Below, piece after piece: positions 39,401-48,156 of a stretch of DNA of 64,000 bases. Under the pieces are notes generated by a model. It was not told where the DNA came from. It searched no databases and was given only the letters and a program-made list of their open reading frames with translations. The translations under genes were made by a program, and so were the position numbers. Location of the stretch: assembly GCA_037043235.1 (NCBI GenBank), contig JAWRVZ010000027.1:4155501-4219500 (forward strand), read 5' to 3'. Origin of the DNA: Rhodeus uyekii (taxonomy: Eukaryota; Chordata; Actinopteri; Cypriniformes; Acheilognathidae). How positions within the stretch are numbered: the stretch's first letter is position 1; every line of letters begins with the position of its first letter.

Positions 39401-39795
39401 ATGGGAACAGAGGGACAGTCCGTGATAAAAAAGTCTATGGTCTCTCTGTGGTTACCTGCTGTGATCAGTGTGAGTGGAATGGTTCTGAGAGCAATGTCCG
39501 GAAGGCTTTGGCCGCCCAAGGCGTTGACGGCAATGGAATGGGTGAGGTGCTCAGTGTTGATCCTGTGTTGACGTGCGAAGGAATGATCCATGAGATTGCC
39601 CTCAGCCCCGGAGTCCAGTAGTGCATAACAGTGACGAGATTCGTTGGCCCATTGAAGTCTTACCGGGAGGAGAGTCGAAGAGGAGGTCCGGTTCATGGTG
39701 ACTGCGCCCGTCAGTAGCCCCCTCCTTACTGGCGGGCGCGTGCTTTTACCGGACACTGGAGGATGAAATGCCCCTCGCCGGCACAGTAAATACAC
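36409..39795 (-). CDS. pol: Pol polyprotein: protease, RT, RNase H, integrase, chromodomain
   Basis: 1,128 codons counted from a GTG; the frame is open further upstream, and translation probably enters by frameshift from gag. Domains in order: aspartic protease with DSGA at residues 61-64; reverse transcriptase about 225-440 with LDLRNAYH (313-320), MPFGL and the YLDD active site (376-379); RNase H about 515-640 with D525, E568, D595; integrase zinc finger H707, H714, C744, C747; DDE core D777, D837, E873 (35 residues between the last two); a GPF-type module near 1008; chromodomain about 1068-1116 with YLVDWEGYG and W1099. No stop or frameshift interrupts it. It copies element RNA into DNA and integrates it. 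The chromodomain is thought to target modified histones. Confidence 0.95.
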   Translation of the reverse strand: MYLLCRRGAFHPPVSGKSTRPPVRRGLLTGAVTMNRTSSSTLLPVRLQWANESRHCYALLDSGAEGNLMDHSFARQHRINTEHLTHSIAVNALGGQSLPDIALRTIPLTLITAGNHRETIDFFITDCPSVPIVLGHPWLIKHNPRVDWGHNSILNWSDQCHASCLVSARSSVSSSVLQEEPMNLSNVPSEYLDLKEVFSKSRAASLPPHRPYDCAIDILPGMSPPKGKLYSLSIPEREAMEKYISDSLATGFIRPSSSPAGAGFFFVGKKDGSLRPCIDYRGLNNITVKNTYPLPLMSSAFERLQGASIFTKLDLRNAYHLVRIREGDEWKTAFNTPRGHFEYLVMPFGLSNSPAVFQALVNDVLRDMIDQFTYVYLDDILIFSSSLQEHVQHVRRVLQRLLQNGLFVKAEKCVFHAQSVPFLGYIISSEGVCMDPDKVKAVVEWPTPDSRKALLRFLGFANFYRRFIRNFSQLAAPLTALTSPRTTFRWCNAAEAAFSKLKSRFVSAPILIAPDPTRQFVVEVDASEVGVGAVLSQRSPSDDKMHPCAFFSHRLSPAERNYDIGNRELLAVKLALEEWRHWLEGSGVPFLVWTDHKNLEYIRTAKRLNSRQARWALFFGRFDFLLSYRPGSKNIKPDALSRIFDFSERPSTPECIFPERLIVSSLVWEIEAKVKSALEGVTPPPGGPPGRLFVPEEVRSEVIRWGHCSKIACHPGISRTNFLVKQRFWWPKMACDIRDFVLACSDCAQGKTSNRSPDGLLQPLSVPSRPWSHIALDFVTALPPSQGNTVVLTVVDRFSKAAHFIPLPKLPSAKETAASVIEHVFRIHGLPTDVVSDRGPQFISKFWKEFCKLLGATVSLSSGFHPQSNGQTERANQDLERCLRCTVSQNPSSWSQQLPWVEYAHNSLPASSTGLSPFECSLGYQPPVFPSLESEVAVPSAHAFIQRCRRTWSRARETLLQVGARTKAQADRHRSKPPVYVVGQKVWLSSKDIPLRSVCNKLAPKFIGPFPVTKIISPVTVRLKLPPAYGRIHAAFHVSKIKPVFRSRINPPTPVPPPPRLVDGEPTYSVNRILDSRRRGRGFQYLVDWEGYGPEERSWVPARDILDHSLIDDYNRQVSASGSVERRS
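39726..39795 (-). promoter_or_regulatory. gag/pol overlap, predicted -1 frameshift region
   Basis: Pol is in the -1 frame relative to gag, so Pol would need a -1 ribosomal frameshift within this overlap or just upstream. The best A-site slip is at GGTAAAA near the gag end (CCG GTA AAA in the gag frame), but its P-site re-pairing is poor. No textbook X-XXY-YYZ heptamer is seen. Confidence 0.55.
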
Positions 39796-40700
39796 AAACC
39801 TAGGGCTCGGCGGCGTTCTCTCTCCTCCCGGGAAAGCCGAGCTCGACCAACCTGCATGGGCTCATGATCGGACGAGGAACTGACCGTGCCGGGATGTTGT
39901 GGTGGGACTACCGAGGGGGACCCTGGACCTACCGCTGGGGTGGAGCGGAACTTACTGCGCTCCAAACGAGCGTCTACTCGAAGCGCCAGCTCGATGAGAC
40001 CATTGAGTTGTGGGGGTAGATCCAGGGCGTATATCTCTCGTTGGACACGGTCAGCCAGCCCATGCAGGAACCTGTCCCACTGCGCCTCCTCGTTCCACTT
40101 GCAGTCGGCCGCGAGCGTACGGAATTCGATGGCGTAGTCGGAGACCGACCGATCTCCCTGTTTGAGATCGGATAACCTGCGTGCTGCCTCGCGGCCGACT
40201 GCCGACCGGTCGAAAACTCTCTTCATCTCCTCCGCGAAGGCCTGGAACGAGGAGCAGCACGGGTCTTGATTCTCCCACACCGCCGTACCCCATTTGGCTG
40301 CCCGCCCCGAGAGTAACGTAATGACCAGGGCCACCTTGGCTTGCTCGGTGGAGTATGTTTGAGGTTGCAATGAAAAGAAGACTGAACACTTAGTGATAAA
40401 AGATCTGCAAAAATCCGGTTCCCCGGCATAACGTTCAGGTGGTGGTAAATGTGGTTCTGACTGACCTGTGGGGCGGCTGATGGGGGGAGGGGCCGGCGGT
40501 GTGGCTGGCGCAGCGGGAACAGGCAGCTGTTGGAATTTGCTGGCGAGCTCGGACATCTGCGCCGCCAGTGTAGAAACGGCGCGCCCGGTGGCCAACATCT
40601 GCTCCTCCTGCCTGTCCAGGCGCGCCATGTTGTTAGCAACAAACTCTTGCCAGTTGGGTGCATTCGCTGAATCCATCGTGGGGTCGAGTCGTTCTGTCAT
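39726..40700 (-). CDS. gag: Gag polyprotein
   Basis: 324 codons. It has a coiled-coil-like N-terminus (about 15-60), a proline-rich stretch (59-89), then a capsid-like core of the kind shared by Ty3 Gag and mammalian PEG10/RTL proteins, and a single zinc knuckle CX2CX4HX4C (C303, C306, H311, C316) followed by a basic tail. It builds the particle and binds element RNA. The first ATG (40700) lies inside the 5' LTR, six bases from its end. A second ATG at 40676 (MDSANAPNW) may be the true start. Pol overlaps the last 70 nt or more in the -1 frame. Confidence 0.93.
   Translation of the reverse strand: MTERLDPTMDSANAPNWQEFVANNMARLDRQEEQMLATGRAVSTLAAQMSELASKFQQLPVPAAPATPPAPPPISRPTGQSEPHLPPPERYAGEPDFCRSFITKCSVFFSLQPQTYSTEQAKVALVITLLSGRAAKWGTAVWENQDPCCSSFQAFAEEMKRVFDRSAVGREAARRLSDLKQGDRSVSDYAIEFRTLAADCKWNEEAQWDRFLHGLADRVQREIYALDLPPQLNGLIELALRVDARLERSKFRSTPAVGPGSPSVVPPQHPGTVSSSSDHEPMQVGRARLSREERERRRALGLCIYCAGEGHFILQCPVKARARQ
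40683..40693 (-). other. Predicted self-primer binding site (11 nt)
   Basis: On the minus strand the sequence after the 5' LTR is G then AACGACTCGAC. It lacks the TGG expected of a tRNA-primed site. These 11 nt are exactly complementary to GTCGAGTCGTT within the LTR (40982-40972). Tf1-type elements prime this way, using the first 11 nt of their own RNA. Confidence 0.72.
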
Positions 40701-40971
40701 GAGCCTGAGGAGACTGGATTCAAGTGCGAAATGTATTTATTGAAGGTGATGAATCAACAGAGAAATGTCCAGGAACTGACGGCGCAGAGACTCAATGGGC
40801 TGTAGATGGTGACGTGAAGCGGTGACATCCAAGTGCGCGGCGTGGAGGTGAAACAAGGGACACGGGAACCAGGAACACACAACGACACGCAGACGGCAGA
40901 CACTGGAACAGGCGAACACGGACACTGGAAGCGGGGAAAACCGAGGACACCAAGGAAACACTCTGCTGAAC

Positions 40972-40982
40972 AACGACTCGAC
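40972..40982 (-). promoter_or_regulatory. Predicted transcript 5' end / self-primer
   Basis: GTCGAGTCGTT on the minus strand, 11 nt complementary to 40683-40693. Complementarity stops at nt 12. The first base lies 30 nt after the first T of TATTTA, so the RNA would begin here. Confidence 0.65.
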
Positions 40983-41006
40983 ACAGTGGTGAGGGAAGAG
41001 GTGAAC

Positions 41007-41012
41007 TAAATA
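41007..41012 (-). promoter_or_regulatory. TATA-like box (TATTTA) in the 5' LTR
   Basis: CTATTTAGT on the minus strand in U3, 30 nt before the predicted RNA start at 40982. The same sequence is in the other LTR. Confidence 0.65.
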
Positions 41013-41139
41013 GGCAGAGGGAGATGGGATTCAGGTGTGTGCGATGATGGTGGCGGTGATCAGTGACCACGCCTCCCACATTCATCTCACAATCATACAC
41101 AGTCAATCCTAAGAGACAATGAATTCGCAAACCGTGACA

Positions 41140-41144
41140 AAATG
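41140..41144 (+). repeat. Target site duplication AAATG, right copy
   Basis: Matches 35947-35951. Confidence 0.95.
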
Positions 41145-41951
41145 TCACTTTAAACCGTTGAATTTGAAGCTTTGCTCTTTGGCCGTTTACTGTGTTTGAT
41201 ACCGGAATGAATGGATTGTGTTTGTACGCATGCGTCTTATCTTTTCCTTTGCTGTTTGATGAGAGCGTTAGTTCACTCCGTCTTTCTGACATGTCTTTGA
41301 TCTGTCTCAATCTCTGTCCATATCACATCACCAGCTCTTTGTCACCTCAGCTTGAAAGATGGAAAGAGAAGACGTAATAGTGGTAGATTCGTTTGAAAAA
41401 CCATCTTGGTAATAGGGTGTAATGGATGGTTGCCAGGGCATGACACATATCTGATATGCATTTAATTGCATCATTAACAAACAACTAGTTGTTCATTTCA
41501 CTTTCATACACTGCATAGAAATTTTTGTTAACACTGCTAATGTTACTACATACATTTTTCAGGGAGGTCATTTGGCTGTAGAATAAGGTTATCACTCACT
41601 GGAGTGTGTGGTTGCTAGGGTGTTGCTAGGGTCTTCTATATGGTATTTATGGCGTTATGATTGGGTGCCAAAGCCAAAGCTAATAATATGTTTATTCATT
41701 TATGTATTTATTAGGATTAACATCTTGAGATGTGCCACCTCGTTTTTTGATATACAATGTAACAAAATCACAATGTGATAACAAAAACAAAACATAAATA
41801 CAATCAGAGCATCAAACAATAACACATAAACTATAATGAAAAATATTACACCACCAATTTAACAAAATGGCCAATAATGCATACGCAACAAAATATACTG
41901 ATCAGAGAATACTTGATTAATAATTGAATAATACTCTCTTTCTCTTGATAG

Positions 41952-42066
41952 GTGTCTCTCCTGTGTGAATGGCTCCTTTCCGTGCCACTGGTGCAAATAT
42001 CGACACATGTGCACCCACAATGCCAACGACTGCTCGTTCCAGGAGGGCCGCGTCAACGTGTCTGAG
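41952..42066 (+). CDS. plxna1: Plexin-A exon: PSI2
   Basis: 115 nt. The first base completes the Ser codon, then CLSCVNGSFPCHWCKYRHMC, THNANDCSFQEGRVNVSE. The CLSC...CHWCKYRH.CTH cysteine pattern is the second PSI domain of class A plexins; SCVNGSFPCHWCKYRH fits plexin-A1 better than A3 or A4, which differ around NGSFPC. NGS and NVS are possible N-glycosylation sites. Acceptor GATAG, donor GTCAGT; phase 0 intron follows. Confidence 0.95.
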
Positions 42067-42973
42067 GTCAGTCCGTCTTATACAATGAATACATTTACAT
42101 GCGACTCCCTTTACGTGCACAGCTCCTTTTCATTTCATAGAAAATAGCTTTTCATGTTTGCGGCCCATCACCAAAAAATACAGGGGTGCAGATGCACACA
42201 TGGGTGGTCATGTTCCATTTGCGAGCGTTGTTCTTTTCGCGCTGGCTTTGTGTGAGCAGCTGTTCTAAGGAGAACGGCGCTGGATTAATGCACTTATAAA
42301 CGGCACTGACTGAATGACTATGCAAATTGTATCGTGTTGTACATTTACAAATGCTACATTTGCATAAAAACCAATATCAATCACATCTCTCATTCCTTTT
42401 CGTATGAGCGCTGGAAGTACAAGAGGCAGCATTACGCATGTACAGTGGGTTATGATTACAGACGCACACACGCATCAATTCTCCACATTCCCGTTCTCGA
42501 CTGCCGAAGTCATCTCAGGGGAGCATTTGTATCTCGAACCGTTTCGAGTCGGCCAGGGGACTATTCATGCACTCTGCAGCTGTTAAACAGCGCTTTTGCC
42601 ATTGAGAGGGGCATTTGAGTGTAATGTACATAAATGTTTACAATTTTACGCACAGCCTTATTGGTGTTTCACGCTGTCAAACACCTTTCTGATGTGCTAC
42701 AGTATCCAATTCCTCAATATTAGTATTGAGCCCATAAATTCATTGGCAGTTTCAAGTCTTATTTTATACCTATTATTATTGTTTTATTACTTTTTTTTAT
42801 ATATAATGTATTTAAAACAAAATAAATGAAATAATTTAAATATGTGATAGGCCTACCTTTATATTGACATAGTTTTTTTCCCCTCGTTTTTTTTTCTTTT
42901 TCTTCAGAATGATGCATTAAAGGTGTGAAACATTCTCTACATTATTTTCTTTTCCCTTTTTTAGAATTGTACC

Positions 42974-43234
42974 TGTCACATTTGTGTATTCCCTGTCTTC
43001 ATTGTTCCCCATTGTTCGCTCCCCATATCATTGTCATTAATTACATGATTAGTCTCGTCTGCTGTTCCCTTTCCCCTTATCATCCTCTGTGTATTTAAGT
43101 CCTGTGTTTTTCTTAGTCAGTGTCCGTTCTCATCTTTACTGTGCTGTGTTAATCATTGAATTCAGTAGTTTGCTAAATAAACACTATTATGTTCCTCTCA
43201 TCTTCGTGCCTTCATCATGCACGCACAAGTGACA
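42974..43234 (+). mobile_element. Solo LTR (261 bp), 5-bp TSD GTACC
   Basis: Begins TGTCACA and ends GTGACA, with GTACC on both sides (42969-42973 and 43235-43239). A TATA-like TATTTAA is at 43092-43098 and AATAAA at 43176-43181, so it is in the sense direction of the gene. No internal sequence remains. Confidence 0.9.
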
Positions 43235-44092
43235 GTACCGTTTAACTTTATTTTTATGTTGATAGTTGCGTAGATTGTGAATAGAGTCAACGTTAAAGAG
43301 CGTTGTTTATTGCAATGTGCAGAAAAATGTCTTTAATCCCGTTACCCTTGACTATATTCATCATGTATAAAAACCTCGATAGCTTTATTGATTTTGTAGA
43401 ATGGTTATTGCATAATATAATCATGGGCACAATTTTTCATTAAAACATTATTTAATTAAGCAAAATTCTTTCCTGGTTAAAAGCATCTGCTAAACGAACA
43501 AATGCAGATTCAATCATTCAACAAAAAAAAAAAATCTTTCTTTGACAGTTAATATTTTGCCTAGATCTGCTGCTGGAAATTAGCTAGATCATAACCTGAA
43601 TTCCAATTTTCTGTTGATTCAGAAGTGGCATGACGTGTGTAGATTCTAATAAACGCTGGAAGAGATTCTCTTGACATGGTGGTTGGTGGTATTTGGTGTT
43701 TATTGGGTGGAGGGTGAAGGTGAGATAGTGGCAGGGTTTTGTGGGTAAAGGTGTGGAATTGAGGCTGGGAGCGCAGGATAGGTGTTTCACATCTGGTGTC
43801 TTCGGGTAGCGACGGTTAATAACCAGTGGTTGACGTGAGATTACTTTTCATTATTCTTGGCAGTGGGGTCTCAAAAGCAAGGTGCCTACTTAGAAAGCGT
43901 TTCTGGGAATCATCTGGGCATTCTTGTGATGACTACAAACTAAAACATAAGGTTAGCACCAGTTCCCATACTTTAACTTTTAATAATAAAAAAGTAAACA
44001 TTTTAAAAAGTTAAAATACAATTTTTATCACCTTATTATAATAATAATAATAACAATTACTATTATTATAATGTTGGTGATTGGTTAAATGA

Positions 44093-44157
<65 letters not shown>
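44093..44157. repeat. (ATT)n microsatellite
   Basis: About 21 uninterrupted ATT units. Confidence 0.96.
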
Positions 44158-45943
44158 GACAGTGAGTAAAAAGAAGAGCATTTTAAATCTGACCTGGTGA
44201 AAAACAGTTTTTTCTGTAAGCCATACTTGAGGAAAACATAAAATAGAGAAATATCCGTCCGTCCATCCCCACAAATATGACTGCAAATACGGTTCCCACA
44301 ATCCCTTTCCGAACGACTTTATCTCTGTCATTATTACAGCTTAGTATGTGAACAACCATACCTTAAAATATAGCCAAACATCCTTTTGGAGACATGAAAG
44401 ATAAACCATTCAGTCACCGATCGTAATGAGTTACATTTGCAAATCAAATGTATATAAATCAACATTTGCCTGACAGTGGATAAACAGAAGAACACATTAA
44501 ATCTGACCAGGCGGAAAATTGCTTCAGTAAGCCACACTTGAGGAATCCACAAGGAGAAATAAACCTACATATAAACAAACAAACAAATAGCACCACTAAC
44601 ACATTCGTTCCAGCATTCATTATTTGAACCCAGCTGTTGCCAGCAGCTCATTTAGTCACACTTGGACAGTGGTTTTGCCCTTTGATAGTGCCAAAAGTGC
44701 CCAAGCATTTCACAGATTCGCACAGAAGGTCGTGCAGAGCTGAAATTTCAGCATCACTTTTGCAATAATGATGGGGTAGGTGTACGCCACGCTGTTCTGT
44801 TTCCAGCCTATGTAACATTTGTTGTCACGCTGACATGCTCATAGTGTACCAACATTGATTGTCTGTAAATGGACCAGAGAGACTGAATGAAAGCTGCTGA
44901 CCCATTTTGGGGACTCACCACTGCTGAAGTATCTTTTGGTTTTCTCCTGCGTCTCTTTCATCCAAGCATATTGAGTCAGAGCCGCCCAGTCCATAAGCGT
45001 AATGAATGGAGTTTGTTTTAAGGATGATGAAACTGGTGTTATGGCTGCGTTCTCTCCCTCATTTGAGACTCATTAGTGTGTGTCTCCGATGAGACAAATG
45101 GGGGTTTTGATAAATAAGTCATAGGGTGGTATATCACCAAGGAACTCCTCGATGCTCCCGAGGGAACTGTGCGATTCAGTAATGCTTGGCTTTGTGTTTG
45201 CTCTTATAAACAAAGACATGTCACCCATGATAATAGCAGGACAAGCTGAGGATTGTGGGGGTGTTTTTCCTTCATATGTGGGTTTTAAGACTCATATAGT
45301 GTATACAGGACAGTGTATAGCTCTCATAATTCACACAGAGCTGTTAGCATTAAAAGCTTTCTGTTCAAAGCTATTGTTCCTACATTGTTGTTTAGTAATT
45401 CAATAACTCTGCTTCTTACAAATATTTTATCCATAGCATTTCAAAAGGTTTTCAGGGTGATGTGAGTACATAAGACTGTAATATAGTTGTCTGCAGGATG
45501 ATAATTCAAAGAAAGCCTACACAGACAGCAAAAACATTGGTTTTTGTCTTCTTGAAAGAAGGGCTATATTTTCAGCCTCTGTTCTAATCAGTATAACTAA
45601 TATACTGCTGCCAAATATGGAAACTGCCCAGTTGATCAGAGAATGTTTTATCTGGACGTCCATCGTGTTTATACTTTCTTCCTTTTCGCTTTGAGGGACT
45701 TAATTAAAAATGAGAATACATTTAGATTTCGCTTCAATTTGTTACGAAAGCCCATAATTACCTTTTCAGATGCTTTGTAATGTCTTTAATTGGTTCATAA
45801 AGCTTAAAAAGTCATTTCAAACTGTTAAAACAATAAAAAGTGTGCCTGGACAGTGTACACTGAAAAGTTATTACTTTGTGAAAGTAACTGATTGAATTCC
45901 CCATTTCCATTTTTGTAATATAAATACATAGTTTTGTGTGTGT

Positions 45944-45947
<4 letters not shown>

Positions 45948-45996
<49 letters not shown>
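45948..45996. repeat. (CA)n microsatellite
   Basis: About 24 CA units at the left edge of the Tc1-like element, where its left terminal repeat would be expected. Confidence 0.94.
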
Positions 45997-45999
<3 letters not shown>

Positions 46000-47302
46000 A
46001 CACAATACAAGTTTGTTAAACTTCAGGGATGTTAAATATGTCTAATTAGGAAGAATAAATGATTGTGGATCAGTTTCAACTGCTTTGGCGCAAATTAAAA
46101 TCCCAACAGCTGCACTGGAGAGGCAACAGAAAGACAAACACCAAAAAGTGAATGCTTTTACAGGTGGTGGCCATAGACAATTGTTCTCTCCTTACGTCCT
46201 TAGTTTTGTGTTTTGTGAGGGTCCTTGTCACTGTCTGTAGCATGAGGCAGTTCCTGTAATCCATTCAGATTGCACAGGCAGTCCTACTCCTCCAGTATGG
46301 CATGTCACAATGAAGTTTGGTGTGTTTTCCAGCACAGTTTCAAGAGCGTGAAAGAGACAGGCCATTACATGAGGAGAGCTGGACAGGGATGTAAAAGTTT
46401 GACAATCCAGCAGCAGGACAGGCTCCTTTGTGCAAGGAGGAACAGGAGGAGCACTGCCAAAGCCCAACAAAAATGACCTCTAGCAGGATACTGGTGTGGA
46501 TGTTTCTGACCAAACTGTCAGAAACAGACTTCATGAGGGTGGCATGAGGACCTGACGTGGGACCTGTGCTCATAGCCCAGCACTTACAGCTCAGTTGGCA
46601 TTGGCTAGAGAACACCAGAATTCAAGTCCTCCACCGGCGCCCGGTTCTCTTCACGGATTAGTGCAGGTTCACATTGAGCAGATGTGAAAGAGGAACATCA
46701 TGGTCTTTGGAGAAATATTCTTGGAGGGACTGCTGTTAGGTTCCGGGATGAAATCCTTATGCTGGTGCAATGGACCCTGGGATTCTCCTGGTGCATTATA
46801 ATGCCCGGCCTCATGTGGCTAGAGTGTTTAGACGACAAAAGCAAACTGACTGGCTTGGTCTGACTGGCCCTCACGTTCCCCAGACCTGAATCCAGTTGAA
46901 CCTCTAGGACATTATGTATCAGAGCCACCTAAGACACCGTGTAGGACCAAAGACTGTTCAGGAGCTCACAAATGCCCTGATAGGAAGACTTTTCCCAGGA
47001 TATCATCCACCATTTCATCAGGAGACATACACGTGGGGACCATACACACTACTGACTCACATTACAAGTTTCTGTGATGAATTCATGCAAGTTGGATCAG
47101 CATAAAAGTTCAGCTTTTTACGTTGATTTAAGGTATGATTATGAATCCAGCCCTTAGTGTGTTGAGGCTTTTGGTTTCTATTGACTGTTTACACATAATT
47201 TTTTACTTAAATTACAGAATGTAAATAAAGATTTTCAGATTGACTATTTTATCCATTGAGATCTAATGTGTGATATGAGTTTCACTTAATTTTGAGCAAT
47301 GT
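45997..47302 (+). mobile_element. Tc1/mariner-like transposon copy, left end lost
   Basis: Contains the leader (GTTAAATATGTCTAATTAGG), the transposase remnant and the 3' trailer (AATGTAAATAAAGATTTTCA, then TTAATTTTGAGCAATGTG) of a common fish Tc1-like element. The right end matches the family terminus TTTTGAGCAGTGTA with one change. The left terminal repeat is not recognisable and has apparently been replaced by CA repeat. Confidence 0.82.
46230..47110 (+). pseudogene. Tc1-like transposase pseudogene
   Basis: Broken DDE transposase. Recognisable family phrases: QVAQAVLLLQYG-like start with the helix-turn-helix; RRAGQG and RRNRRSTAKAQ in the DNA-binding part; VLFTD at about 46640, where the first catalytic D is followed at once by a TAG stop; YAGAMDPGILLVHYNARPHVA (46761-46820), where the second catalytic D is replaced by Y (TAT at 46797-46799); SPDLNPVEP (about 46876-46902), with the third acidic residue intact; then MYQSHLRHRVGPKTVQELTN (46914-46973). 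There are frameshifts between these. It cannot be active. Confidence 0.86.
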
Positions 47303-48121
47303 GTGTATATGCAAAATAAGTATATTTCAAGAAAATGAAGCCTATTTCAGTACAATTAAGATGTCTGCATTGTGGTATTATTTCCATGACAATTATGCAC
47401 ATTTCATATTACTGTGATGCAAAAATAAACAGCCCCATTCTCATTATTGTAGCACAAAATAATGATATTTATGCAGATTTATGCTGTTTAACATTAACGA
47501 GAATCGAATCAAATTACCATTAAGAGTAATGAGAATAAAAAAAAAAAAAAAGATTATTTAGGGATAAATCCGACTAATTGTCATGAAAATAATCTTGCAA
47601 ATAGAAAAATATTGTCCTTAAGTGTTATTTTTTATGAACAATATAATTTGTATACATGCATGTATATGTGTATGTATATATACACGCTCTTAATTTTGGT
47701 GTGAAATGTGACCTGGACCCGTCTTATCTCCCAGTTTAGATGAGAAATTACCACGATGTCCTAAATTTTTGACATATCTAAACATAGTGCCATGTTCCAT
47801 TTTGTAGCATGTTAGTATTGCATTATTTAGTATTATGTCAGACCTTATTTTAACCTTCAGTCTGTATGCTCTGTATGCATGTCTTTTATAGAACTTAAAT
47901 AATTTCAATAAAACATACAAACATTGTATTCGATTCATAAATGACCTTCTTGCGGGCTTAGCCATATATTTCTCACTGACCCGTGGCACTTGCTCAGGTT
48001 CGATCTAGCCTTTGTTTCTTATTGCATGTGGAGAGCAGCATTCACTTCTGGCATCCAAATTCCATCCAGCTCTGATTTACCGTCTGTCCCGTTTGGCTGT
48101 CAGGCGTTTCTTCATCCTTCG

Positions 48122-48156
<35 letters not shown>
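48122..48156. repeat. (CT)n-rich low-complexity tract
   Basis: CT repeat with one TTTC interruption. Confidence 0.9.

Larger units (their letters stand above)
35952..41139 (-). mobile_element. Full-length Ty3/sushi-like chromodomain LTR retrotransposon
   Basis: 5,188 bp, oriented antisense to the plexin gene. Two 445-bp LTRs that read identical by eye (35952-36396 and 40695-41139) flank open gag and pol frames. The pol order is protease, RT, RNase H, integrase, chromodomain, which places it in the chromovirus branch of Ty3/Gypsy. In vertebrates that branch includes the sushi-like elements whose gag gave rise to the mammalian PEG10/RTL genes. A perfect 5-bp duplication (AAATG) flanks it. Identical LTRs and open frames indicate recent insertion. 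No envelope gene is present. It lies wholly in an intron and should not change the plexin reading frame. Confidence 0.96.
40695..41139 (-). repeat. 5' LTR (right on the + strand), 445 bp
   Basis: Reads the same as the left LTR at every base I compared. From the predicted start site (40982), U3 is about 157 bp and R plus U5 about 288 bp. Confidence 0.96.
28570..41951 (+). other. plxna1: Plexin intron, 13.4 kb, phase 2, retroelement-rich
   Basis: Donor GTAAGT, acceptor GATAG. Contains a DIRS-type remnant (about 29790-32220), GT and CT microsatellites, inverted hAT-like copies (34724-35475), and a full-length Ty3/sushi-like retrotransposon (35952-41139). 28731-29789 is AT-rich; 32221-33130, 33580-34723 and 41140-41951 show no element I can name with confidence. 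Both retroelements are antisense to the gene. Confidence 0.85.

Noticed and set aside
36376..39621. Several + strand open frames opposite pol and gag
   Set aside because: Shadows of the retrotransposon reading frames on the minus strand.
41690..41860. Sequence resembling the antisense tail of a fish LINE (GATTAACATCTTGAGATG)
   Set aside because: Too short and too AT-rich to assign from memory alone.
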